A stretch of 8,797 nucleotides of DNA from an uncultured Anaerolineae bacterium (GTDB lineage: Bacteria; Chloroflexota; Anaerolineae; Anaerolineales; Villigracilaceae): NCBI GenBank assembly GCA_903854805.1, contig CAINXK010000445.1, positions 1 to 8,797 of the forward strand. The letters are read 5' to 3'. This document shows positions 1 through 5,593 of this stretch, in pieces; position 1 is the stretch's first letter, and each line of letters begins with the position of its first letter. The notes beneath the pieces are model-generated. The model worked only from the letters and a program-made list of their open reading frames with translations, did no database searches and had not been told where the DNA came from. Position numbers and translations under genes: made by a program.

Positions 1-1266
1 ATCTTCAATTAATTTGGCAGTTACAGGCGCAAAAGGCGCGGGCAAACCATACAGGTAAAAGGCTTCCAATACCTCATAACCACCCAGCGCATAGTCTTCC
101 GGCATGGGTACATATCCGACCGATCCGTTGGCATAGGTCGCCACCAGGGTATTCATTCGTGAAGAACGGGCCTTAATGGCAAAACCGATCTTTACAAACA
201 ATTCTGCTGGAATTGCAACGACAACAGTCTCGCCAAGCTGAAATGCCTGGAGTTCGATGGCAATCGATTGCAGATCACCTGATCCAATCGTTTTCTGAGG
301 GCGGGATCCCATGCTATACAGCCACGCCAGGAAAGTTTCGAGAGACATCTCTCCGCCAGCCGCGTCTAATTCAACAAGCTGCGGTAACTGATCAGCATAT
401 TTCGAGATTGGTTCGAGCGGCAGCACCAATTGTTTATTGGCAACCGCTATACGCGCATCAGCTTTGGTTTCAATCCCCGCCCAAACTTTCACAACCTCGC
501 CGCCAATCTCTGTACCCAATTGATAGACAAGCTCCATCCGATCCGTTGGCTCGCCGGGCATGGGATTAATATCAGCAGCCGCGCCCTGGATGAGTAAACA
601 CCTGGCACCAGTAATTTTTTCGACCACATCAACCATGACACCCGGCCAATCGCGAGAGATGACATTGCTCCCGTTACCTAACACAACCGAATGGCAGGCA
701 TAATTTACAAATACCGCGAGGGGTCTGCCTTGCAGGCTGTCAATCCTGACGACCCCAACTTGCTCGTCAATGGGCCGCTCGGGGTTGGCAGCGATGACCG
801 TAATCCCGTCCGGACGGGTAAGCCGGCGATTCATCCCAATCTGCGCCTTTCCATTACCAAAACCGATCCGGGCAGGCTCCAAATTTTGGTGAGCCATGCG
901 AATACAACCAATCATCAGAAAAGGCAGGTTGGCAGTATAGACCTGTTCGATTTGCGGGCGATCTTGATCTGCAACCGGAGCCGGACCCGAATGACAGTGA
1001 GTTGCACAAAACATAATATTATTGGCGGGGATACCTATTTCAAGACTGACAGCCTTCCGGACAGCCTCCACCAGGCTGGGCATGAAGAATAAAATATCAG
1101 CGCTCAAGATGACTAATTCGGTCAATCCATCGCTAATTGCCACGGCCGTGGCGTACAGATCATCATGCAGACCATGCGAGCTTTCCGATCGCTCCATTCC
1201 AACCAGGTAAATCCCGACCGGGGGAGTAATAATTACCCGACCTACACCTGCGCTAATCGAACTCAT
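1..1266 (-). CDS. Neutral/alkaline non-lysosomal ceramidase-like hydrolase (3' end outside window)
   Basis: The frame is open for 422 codons from ATG 1266 to the window edge, so the C-terminus is missing. Members of the neutral ceramidase N-terminal domain family are zinc amidases that split ceramide into sphingosine and fatty acid. Family-like motifs are visible: AGVGRVIITPPVG at residues 6-18, HDDLYATA at 34-41, THCHSGP at 89-95 (matching the family's HxHSGP zinc motif), NYACHS at 188-193 with a second likely zinc histidine (H192), SRDWPG at 204-209 near the expected nucleophilic serine, and QGAAADINP at 227-235. YANGSVGYVP (378-387) resembles the conserved region near the domain end. There is no signal peptide, so the short bacterial form is probably cytosolic. 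The start is set by AAGGAGG (1274-1280) seven bases upstream. In bacteria the true substrate is often unknown; the fold is more secure than the ceramidase activity. Confidence 0.85.
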   Translation of the reverse strand, partial: MSSISAGVGRVIITPPVGIYLVGMERSESSHGLHDDLYATAVAISDGLTELVILSADILFFMPSLVEAVRKAVSLEIGIPANNIMFCATHCHSGPAPVADQDRPQIEQVYTANLPFLMIGCIRMAHQNLEPARIGFGNGKAQIGMNRRLTRPDGITVIAANPERPIDEQVGVVRIDSLQGRPLAVFVNYACHSVVLGNGSNVISRDWPGVMVDVVEKITGARCLLIQGAAADINPMPGEPTDRMELVYQLGTEIGGEVVKVWAGIETKADARIAVANKQLVLPLEPISKYADQLPQLVELDAAGGEMSLETFLAWLYSMGSRPQKTIGSGDLQSIAIELQAFQLGETVVVAIPAELFVKIGFAIKARSSRMNTLVATYANGSVGYVPMPEDYALGGYEVLEAFYLYGLPAPFAPVTAKLIED

Positions 1267-1353
1267 GTTTGTGCCTCCTTGGCAGCTGGGGTTGTTAAAG
1301 TAAATTCAGCGAGGATATTCTTGGAAAAAATCAATGACCAGGCTTCATTCCGC

Positions 1354-1380
1354 AATATTTGATCGATGTTGGCAAATATT
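1354..1380. promoter_or_regulatory. Inverted repeat upstream of the ceramidase-like gene
   Basis: AATATTTG (1354-1361) and CAAATATT (1373-1380) are a perfect 8-bp inverted repeat with an 11-base spacer. The dyad lies about 90 bases upstream of the ceramidase-like start codon, a position where an operator would be expected. No regulator is encoded next to it. The operator role is inferred from placement only, and AT-rich dyads of this size also arise by chance. Confidence 0.3.
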
Positions 1381-1636
1381 ACAAGGATATTGGCCCTGGG
1401 ATGAGCATATATATACGGTTGCTCAAATCAACGCATCAGCCAAAACGTACCGATACAGTTTATTTATATAGGAGCAATCTTCAGATTAAATAAATATGGA
1501 TGGATGGATTATTTTCGAATAAGCGCATCGGTAACTGCACGCACATATAAGCATGATCGTCTGAGCTATGCCCGACCAGCGACCTGGCAAGTTCTGAAGA
1601 TGACAAGCGTACCGACACATTATTTCTATTAGTTGC

Positions 1637-1659
1637 TAAACTTTAATAAGTTTATTAAA
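1637..1659. repeat. Overlapping AT-rich palindromes
   Basis: Two nested dyads share the same bases. TAAACTT/AAGTTTA (1637-1654) can form a 7-bp stem with a 4-base loop, and TTTAATAA/TTATTAAA (1642-1659) is an 8-bp inverted repeat with a 2-base spacer. The surrounding sequence is almost pure A+T. This could be a protein-binding site or a weak terminator remnant; nothing ties it to a gene. Confidence 0.3.
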
Positions 1660-1873
1660 AAAATTATAATGATTAAAAACCTTTTGTCAAGCAATTTTTT
1701 TTTATGTCAACCAGCATTACAGCAGGCTGACTATTTTCGGTTGAGATGCACGGGTTCATTGATCGTATAGTATCTATTCGCAAGCGCATCAGTCTTCTTG
1801 AAACCCCCACCCGGTTTATCCGCGCAAGCGAATTCATGGTTGTATCCAACACATCGCTAAAAATCATGAAGTT

Positions 1874-1921
1874 AAAAAAAAACAAGGCTGGCTCCATGGT
1901 GTGGAGCCAGCCTGTTTTTTT
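1874..1921. terminator. Strong bidirectional intrinsic terminator
   Basis: A perfect 12-bp GC-rich stem (1885-1896 with 1902-1913) closes a 5-base loop. It is flanked by nine A on the left (1874-1882) and seven T on the right (1915-1921), so it can act on transcripts from either strand. It begins eight bases after the stop codon of the minus-strand small protein gene (1929-2123), which it should terminate. On the plus strand no gene leads into it. Confidence 0.9.
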
Positions 1922-1928
1922 GCGAATG

Positions 1929-2123
1929 TTATGCCTTCTTAAGCACCGGCAGACCGTTGGCGGTCTCGGCTACGGTGTAGCCCGCGGGGACGGCGTCCAG
2001 GGCGCCAGCCTTCTCTTCTTTCGAGAAGAAGAACAGGGTCTGGGTTTTGCCAGTCTTGGTCACCTTGGATGATGAGTGTAGAATATAGGTCGTACCTTTT
2101 GCGTTCTTGTAGCTGAATGCCAT
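1929..2123 (-). CDS. Conserved small lysine-rich protein, function unknown (64 aa)
   Basis: The protein has 64 residues, begins MAFSYKNAKG and ends NGLPVLKKA. It is rich in Lys, Ser and Thr, with an aromatic stretch TLFFFSKEE (29-37) and then ALDAVPAGYTVAET (41-54). I associate this compact form (a short strand-rich N-terminal half, then the AVPAGY..ET.NGLP.L motif) with small uncharacterised proteins of Chloroflexota, from memory only. There is no signal peptide or membrane segment. An earlier in-frame start at 2159 would add 12 residues, but AAAGGAG lies six bases before ATG 2123, so the shorter form is preferred. The gene stands alone: it has its own -10-like box upstream and a strong terminator right after the stop, which suggests abundant monocistronic expression. 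Confidence 0.8.
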   Translation of the reverse strand: MAFSYKNAKGTTYILHSSSKVTKTGKTQTLFFFSKEEKAGALDAVPAGYTVAETANGLPVLKKA

Positions 2124-2151
2124 TTGAATCTCCTTTTTGGCTAAATGAGAA

Positions 2152-2208
2152 GGTTTCAATCCCCTTCGTGGCGGTTAGCTAACCCTGAAACCGTCAAGCG
2201 CTATTATA
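2152..2208 (-). promoter_or_regulatory. Probable promoter and structured 5' leader of the 64-aa protein gene
   Basis: On the minus strand a perfect TATAAT box lies at 2208-2203, about 80 bases before ATG 2123; no good -35 is visible. Downstream of it the leader contains a 12-bp perfect palindrome GGTTAGCTAACC (2173-2184). This is enclosed by a 7-bp inverted repeat, GGTTTCA (2152-2158) with TGAAACC (2186-2192), so the leader RNA could fold into a nested hairpin ahead of the ribosome-binding site. This could be a repressor site or an mRNA-stabilising leader. The -10 match is seen; the function is inferred. Confidence 0.45.
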
Positions 2209-2618
2209 ACGGTAACTTGAGAAAATCCGCAGATTGCCCGGAGGAATATCATGACTGACCCAGCCTGCTGAAAGCCAGAGCTCAATTTGGCGTGCGCGCG
2301 CGGGCATTTATGGTTTTTGACCGCACCTTTTTCCCTGGTTCCGATCATTCGCGCTTAAAAATTCAGCCAATCCGCATAAATGTAATACCATCTTTATCAT
2401 CAATAGCGGCGGGATTCGGAGGAGTATTTCCGGCGCCGGAAATAAGTTACCCTGTAATTTCCTTGGCGAAACGAGGGTACAATTAACACACCAAGCACGG
2501 TGGTAATGGATTTTCCGTCAAGGCATTATAAGACGGGTTTTGACGCACCCTTGCCGGTAACGCAAACCATTGGGCGTCTCACTTACGCACCAAAGTATGT
2601 ACGTAATGGATCATATAA
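2209..2618. other. Intergenic region with dyads, no supported gene
   Basis: About 410 bases between divergently arranged genes (the minus-strand small protein and the plus-strand membrane protein). A 64-codon plus-strand frame at 2292-2486 and a 30-codon minus-strand frame near 2310-2400 lack ribosome-binding sites and recognisable features. The stretch contains a perfect 20-bp palindrome (2425-2444), a second copy of the promoter-like CCGTCAAG..ATTATAA motif (2515-2536), and an inverted repeat CGTCAA/TTGACG (2516-2521 with 2540-2545). The plus-strand promoter of the membrane protein must be here, but no clear consensus was found. Confidence 0.55.
2425..2444. promoter_or_regulatory. Perfect 20-bp palindrome
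   Basis: The ten bases TATTTCCGGC are followed directly by their exact reverse complement, giving a 20-bp palindrome with no spacer. A spacerless dyad cannot form a normal hairpin loop without losing its central pairs, and there is no T-run beside it, so a dimeric DNA-binding protein site is more likely than a terminator. It lies about 175 bases before the membrane protein gene at 2619. Confidence 0.5.
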
Positions 2619-3014
2619 ATGAAAAAATTGATAAGCGTAAAATGGGCCGGAAATCTATTGCTAATTTCTTTCGGGTTATTGGCAATTTTTGACATTCTCA
2701 TCTTATTAAATATTTTGCCTGCCGATATAGTATGGGGCGGGCAAATTAAAGATTCGGCAACGAAACTCATTCTCGAAACAATAGCATTATTTGTAACTAT
2801 TGTCTTTGCCGTGATTGTCGCCGCCAAAATAAACTATATCCAGGTGGAGAAGTTTAAGAAGGCAGTAAATATTGGCGTTTGGGTGATTTTCGCTTATCTA
2901 ATTTTGAACACAGTTGGTAATCTTGCCTCGGGCATCTCTTTTGAAAATTTAATATTTGCGCCAATTACAGTGGCGTTAGCATTTTTCGCTCTAAGATTGG
3001 CTATCGAAAAATAA
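2619..3014 (+). CDS. Four-helix integral membrane protein, function unknown (131 aa)
   Basis: The 131-residue protein begins MKKLISVKWAG and is mostly hydrophobic. Four membrane segments can be seen at about residues 9-32, 49-69, 82-104 and 109-128, with a lysine-containing loop (70-81) after helix 2 and a short basic tail ending RLAIEK. The positive N-terminus and loop suggest that both ends face the cytoplasm. Short motifs DIVWGGQI (37-43 region), VGNLASG (99-105) and NLIFAPIT (110-117) look conserved, resembling small membrane proteins annotated as hypothetical in many bacteria; I cannot give a function. No clear Shine-Dalgarno precedes ATG 2619. No terminator follows it, and the next gene starts 350 bases downstream. 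Its AT-rich codon use matches the methyltransferase and nucleotidyltransferase genes, not the polymerase gene to the right. Confidence 0.75.
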   Translation: MKKLISVKWAGNLLLISFGLLAIFDILILLNILPADIVWGGQIKDSATKLILETIALFVTIVFAVIVAAKINYIQVEKFKKAVNIGVWVIFAYLILNTVGNLASGISFENLIFAPITVALAFFALRLAIEK

Positions 3015-3364
3015 GCACATGCTGCCGCTGGTCAGTGAGAATTTGAATAATTATTTTTGGGTTGGTCAAATTTATTTCTCGGTTAATCTACGCTTTAGAA
3101 AACCGTGTTTTTGATCATTGCCATCGTTGAGTTGTTTGTAAAATCTTGCCATGTTGGCAGTGGTATCTTTTATCTGCAATGAGACTCGCATTACAGAAAA
3201 ATGCAACAATGACGGCCATCCGCGCCAAATATTCGAGAAACCGGCCCCAACGGAGGATCCGTCGTCTCGCGCAGCGGCTTTATCTTCCAAAACCCACCCT
3301 TGTGCCCCGAAGAGGCAGAACGCGCCTGCCGGTGGGCTTCAAAACTAATTAAGGAGTGCATTTC
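3015..3364. other. Intergenic stretch, possibly with a decayed coding piece
   Basis: This 350-base interval has no complete gene with a start signal. From about 3210 to 3350 the base composition becomes richer in G+C. One plus-strand frame without a start, read through 3244-3358, gives a protein-like string (GGSVVSRSGFIFQNPPL, then PEEAERACRWASKLIKEC). It is open but runs into the start of the methyltransferase in another frame. I do not recognise it, so it may be an old gene fragment or chance. The last bases hold AAGGAG (3351-3356), the ribosome-binding site of the methyltransferase gene. Confidence 0.4.
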
Positions 3365-4153
3365 ATGGCAACAGGTAAAGAAATCGAAAAGCGTGGGCAC
3401 ATTGTAGGTTTTAAAGAAGAGATATCAAAAGTTGCCACTTCATCCAATGATGACTTTTTTGGTTGGTTTGACGAAGGGAAAGACAAGGATACATCTTTTA
3501 TCAGAGGAAATTGGGATTTTACAATTCATGTTGCATTGCCTGCTGCCCAATTTTTATCTAATCCAGAAGACAAGATTGCGCTAGAAATAGGATACGGTGG
3601 CGGTAGAATTCTGGCAGCCGCGAGCAGACATTTTAAAAATGTTATCGGTATTGATATTCATAATCAGACCCAAATGGTGGAGAATGAACTACGTCAGAGG
3701 GGCATGAGCAATTTTTGTCTGATAAAAACAGACGGAAATGAAATACCGATGGAAGATGCCTGTGTTGATTTTGTTTATTCCTTCATTGTGCTTCAACACG
3801 TAGAAAGATATGCTATTTTTAAAAAATACATTAGTGAAACCAGTAGAGTTCTAAAGACCAATGGCATTGCTGTGCTCTATTTTGGCAGAAAACAGCTTGT
3901 ATCGGCGAATAAAAGTTCGAAATTTCTCTACTGGATTGACAGATTTGCAGAACCCATTCTTTTACAAAACGGGTTTCAAGAACTACCGGCAAAAGTTAAT
4001 GAGACCAACTTGATAATTTCTTTGTCACATGCGAAATCATTGGCAAAAAAAGCTGGTTTCGAAGTCCTTTCCGAGCTTGTTTCACATAAAAAAGTCCCTG
4101 ATGGTCTAACCTTTTTTGGTGGACAAAATGGGTTGGTATTAAGAAAAAAGTAA
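3365..4153 (+). CDS. Class I SAM-dependent methyltransferase (262 aa)
   Basis: It transfers a methyl group from S-adenosylmethionine to an unknown acceptor and is probably soluble. The Rossmann-type core is clear. Motif I is LEIGYGGGR at residues 73-81, the acidic residue that binds the SAM ribose is D97 in IGIDIH, a DFVYSFIVLQHV stretch (135-146) matches the usual D..xS..VLxHV of this class, and RVLKTNGIAVLYF (161-173) is the post-core strand that follows the usual LKPGG-like turn. The C-terminal half (about 175-262) has no motif that would name the substrate. The start is ATG 3365, with AAGGAG eight bases upstream; a GTG at 3356 overlaps that ribosome-binding site and is less likely. The neighbours do not point to a pathway. 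Codon use is AT-rich compared with the polymerase gene. Confidence 0.88.
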   Translation: MATGKEIEKRGHIVGFKEEISKVATSSNDDFFGWFDEGKDKDTSFIRGNWDFTIHVALPAAQFLSNPEDKIALEIGYGGGRILAAASRHFKNVIGIDIHNQTQMVENELRQRGMSNFCLIKTDGNEIPMEDACVDFVYSFIVLQHVERYAIFKKYISETSRVLKTNGIAVLYFGRKQLVSANKSSKFLYWIDRFAEPILLQNGFQELPAKVNETNLIISLSHAKSLAKKAGFEVLSELVSHKKVPDGLTFFGGQNGLVLRKK

Positions 4154-4178
4154 TTTTTATCCCAATCAAGCCCACTAT

Positions 4179-4209
4179 GGGCGGCAGGGCAATTGCTCAC
4201 CCCGCCGCC
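4179..4209. other. GC-rich hairpin after the methyltransferase gene
   Basis: GGCGGC (4180-4185) pairs with GCCGCC (4204-4209). After one A/C mismatch, GGG (4187-4189) pairs with CCC (4200-4202), leaving a 10-base loop. The hairpin begins about 25 bases after the methyltransferase stop codon and stands out in an AT-rich neighbourhood. There is no T-run after it, so it is not a standard intrinsic terminator. It may be a transcript-stabilising hairpin or a dispersed repeat unit. Confidence 0.45.
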
Positions 4210-4268
4210 ACGCCCTAACCAGACATGAAACTTTCGCTTCACGCGAAGAGCTTAGATGGAGATGGTTG

Positions 4269-4568
4269 ATGGCTGGAAAATATACGCCGCTTGAAAATTA
4301 CTTACGTGGTCTTCCTATCGACCAAGGTGAAGTTACGCTTGGTTTTGAACAAATCGAAGGAATATTAAATAATGCACTACTGCCCGCCTCCGCCTATGAA
4401 GACCAGCGATGGTGGGAACATGAGACGGAAGCCAACCATCGGGACACCCGTTCATGGTCCAATGAAGGCTGGAAGCTTGAAAGTTTGAACGTCAACGCGA
4501 AGTGGGTCAAATTTGTCCGCATCATCCCCTCGCCCCCCGAAGTACCGCCAGCCGCACCCCTGTTGTGA
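4269..4568 (+). CDS. DUF7662-like small protein (99 aa)
   Basis: The 99-residue protein begins MAGKYTPLENYLRGL. Its pattern KYxPLxxYLRxL, EVTLGFEQIEGIL, LPASAY, WWEHE, then RSWSNEGWKLESLNV..KWVKFVRI matches the layout I recall for the short DUF7662 domain (KY.PL..YL, EVTLSF.EIE.IL, LP.SAR...WW, A...GW.V..V....V.F.R). That domain is uncharacterised and is often found as a stand-alone protein in accessory regions. The name is from memory and should be checked. Start ATG 4269 follows GGAG (4258-4261) at seven bases; a TTG three bases upstream is less likely. The tail PSPPEVPPAAPLL is proline-rich and low in complexity. The stop codon TGA (4566-4568) is itself the first part of direct repeat copy A, so repeat and gene end abut exactly. 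Confidence 0.75.
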   Translation: MAGKYTPLENYLRGLPIDQGEVTLGFEQIEGILNNALLPASAYEDQRWWEHETEANHRDTRSWSNEGWKLESLNVNAKWVKFVRIIPSPPEVPPAAPLL

Positions 4569-4721
4569 TCACAATTGCCATACGCCAATCTACGCAGATC
4601 ATCCAACCCCATCGAAAACTGATCTTCAGACGCCAGAAATTAAAAATGCTGTACACTCCTTGACAAAATAAGTTGTACAATTAACGTATGCAAGGAGGGT
4701 GGTGATGTCTTTTTGGTCACG
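4566..4721 (+). repeat. Long direct repeat, copy A
   Basis: This 156-bp unit recurs as copy B at 5594-5766. It starts at TGATCA (the stop codon of the preceding gene) and ends five codons into a small reading frame (ATGTCTTTTTGG and so on). It holds a 47-bp core (4646-4692) identical in both copies, containing TTGACA and two TGTACA dyads, then AAGGAGG (4692-4698) and ATG 4705. Identity stops abruptly after TCACG. The two copies are direct repeats bracketing the nucleotidyltransferase gene. I do not recognise it as the end of a known insertion sequence, and it has no terminal inverted repeats. Confidence 0.9.
4650..4690 (+). promoter_or_regulatory. Promoter-like core with TGTACA dyads (copy A)
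   Basis: A perfect -35 box TTGACA (4660-4665) is present. It is flanked by TGTACA (4650-4655) and by the palindrome TTGTACAA (4673-4680), whose centres are 24 bp apart. The -10 is ambiguous: TACAAT (4676-4681) matches well but is too close to TTGACA, while TAACGT/AACGTA (4682-4688) is at the right distance but poor. TGTACA dyads over a promoter are typical of autoregulated toxin-antitoxin operons such as yefM-yoeB, so a repressor-controlled promoter is plausible. No such repressor is encoded in the window. Confidence 0.5.
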
Positions 4722-4821
4722 CGCTTGCATGGAACGGGATCTGTTGAGTAACCACTTACCAAAACATCATCACTTTTATGCTAGACTTGTTGTAGGAAAT
4801 ATATATGACTATTCAGAGTAG
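4705..4821 (+). CDS. Possible 38-aa peptide, probably a truncated gene start
   Basis: ATG 4705 has an excellent ribosome-binding site (AAGGAGG, six bases spacing) inside repeat copy A. The frame gives MSFWSRACMERDLL and so on, and stops at TAG 4821. Only the first six residues (MSFWSR) are shared with the frame in copy B; after that the two are unrelated. This suggests the repeat carries the 5' end of a gene whose body has been replaced. The peptide contains HHH at 21-23 but no recognisable domain. It could be translated given the signals, but its function is doubtful. Confidence 0.3.
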   Translation: MSFWSRACMERDLLSNHLPKHHHFYARLVVGNIYDYSE

Positions 4822-4885
4822 CGTTCAAATCGGTGATGTCATTCGCAATTCCGTTGTATTCAACCTCAAAAATTGGGGAGGTGGC

Positions 4886-5461
4886 ATGTTGAATTCTGAT
4901 TCTTTATTCCAGTCTGTCCAAGATTTTTTTTCTGTTTTAGAAAATCGAAAGATTGATTATGTTCTTGTTGGGGGAATTGCCATTCTTCATTATGTCGAAG
5001 GGCGAAACACTCAAGATTTAGATTTACTCATGGCTGTTTCATCGCTTGAAAAGTTACCTGAACTCAAAATTTCAAGCCAGGATATGTACTTTGTTCGAGC
5101 AACTTACAATGAATTGCAAATTGATGTTCTGCTAACACAAAACCCGCTTTTCAAGAAAGTTCATAGCGATTATTCAAAGGTTCAAAACTTTCTAGACCGT
5201 AATATTCCACTGGCGACAGTAGAAGGTTTATTATTATTGAAGCTGTATGCTCTGCCATCTATGTACCGGCAAGGCAACTTTTCCAGAGTGGGCATTTACG
5301 AAAATGACATAGCAACCTTGCTTCACTATTACCAGCCTGATGTACCTGCATTATTAAGCGAATTATCCAAATATATGGACGAGAATGATTTTTCGGAAAT
5401 TAATGGAGTTGTATCCGACATTCAAAATAGGATCAAGCGTTTCAAAAACGAATCTCGATAA
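4886..5461 (+). CDS. Nucleotidyltransferase, AbiEii/DUF6036-like (191 aa)
   Basis: A pol-beta-fold nucleotidyltransferase, a family that includes toxins that add nucleotides to RNA or tRNA, and minimal (MNT-type) enzymes that AMPylate partner proteins. The core motif is clear: VGG at residues 28-30, then R40 and QDLDLL with D44 and D46 as metal ligands, and a third acidic residue D80 in LQIDVLL. A conserved block ATVEGLLLLKLYALPSMYRQGNF follows (110-132), then IYENDIATLL (138-147). Start ATG 4886 is chosen because GGGGAGG (4875-4881) lies just upstream; an earlier in-frame ATG at 4805 would add 27 residues that do not look like the domain. No HEPN or AbiEi-type partner gene is adjacent. The gene is bracketed by the direct repeats at 4566 and 5594, so it may be a captured cassette. 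Its cellular substrate is unknown. Confidence 0.82.
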   Translation: MLNSDSLFQSVQDFFSVLENRKIDYVLVGGIAILHYVEGRNTQDLDLLMAVSSLEKLPELKISSQDMYFVRATYNELQIDVLLTQNPLFKKVHSDYSKVQNFLDRNIPLATVEGLLLLKLYALPSMYRQGNFSRVGIYENDIATLLHYYQPDVPALLSELSKYMDENDFSEINGVVSDIQNRIKRFKNESR

Positions 5462-5593
5462 ATATTCTGGTGGTAAGTCAGCACCCACCTTTGCTACGCT
5501 TCGACAAATGGGATCCATCGCGGTTTTCGAGTATTATTCTGACTCCCCCGCTTATCCCGCCTCCTTGTAATTTTCCCAGATGAAATATTGGCC

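Larger units (their letters stand above)
1281..1873. other. AT-rich intergenic stretch without a supported gene
   Basis: This is roughly 590 bases between the ceramidase-like gene and the terminator of the small protein gene. Short frames exist on both strands, but none has a ribosome-binding site or a protein-like composition, and two of them read through the terminator hairpin. The stretch should hold the promoter of the ceramidase-like gene, but I could not find a convincing -35/-10 pair. What can be seen are two AT-rich dyads (1354-1380 and 1637-1659), listed separately, and a short TGGA triplet run near 1498. Confidence 0.6.

Noticed and set aside
213..1362. Several plus-strand open frames across the left end
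   Set aside because: They are antisense to the ceramidase-like gene, which has clear motifs and a strong ribosome-binding site.
1498..1509. TGGA triplet run
   Set aside because: Three units only; too short to be meaningful.
1449..1800. Loosely similar segments (GTACCGAYACA near 1448 and 1609; AAGCGCATC near 1522 and 1782)
   Set aside because: Matches are short and scattered without consistent spacing, so chance is a sufficient explanation.
1673..2072. Open frames on both strands reading through the hairpin at 1885-1913
   Set aside because: They include the terminator stem and A/T runs in the coding frame and have no start signals.
2149..2192. CRISPR repeat or tRNA T-arm (GAAGG, TTTCAATCC, CCTTC)
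   Set aside because: It is single copy with no spaced repeats, and the flanks do not fold into a tRNA cloverleaf.
2292..2486. 64-codon plus-strand frame
   Set aside because: No ribosome-binding site, non-protein-like composition, and it contains the 20-bp palindrome.
3210..3408. Protein-like plus-strand frame without a start (GGSVVSRSGFIFQNPPL and following)
   Set aside because: It is open and looks coding in part, but I cannot identify it and it overlaps the methyltransferase start in another frame; noted as a possible fragment only.
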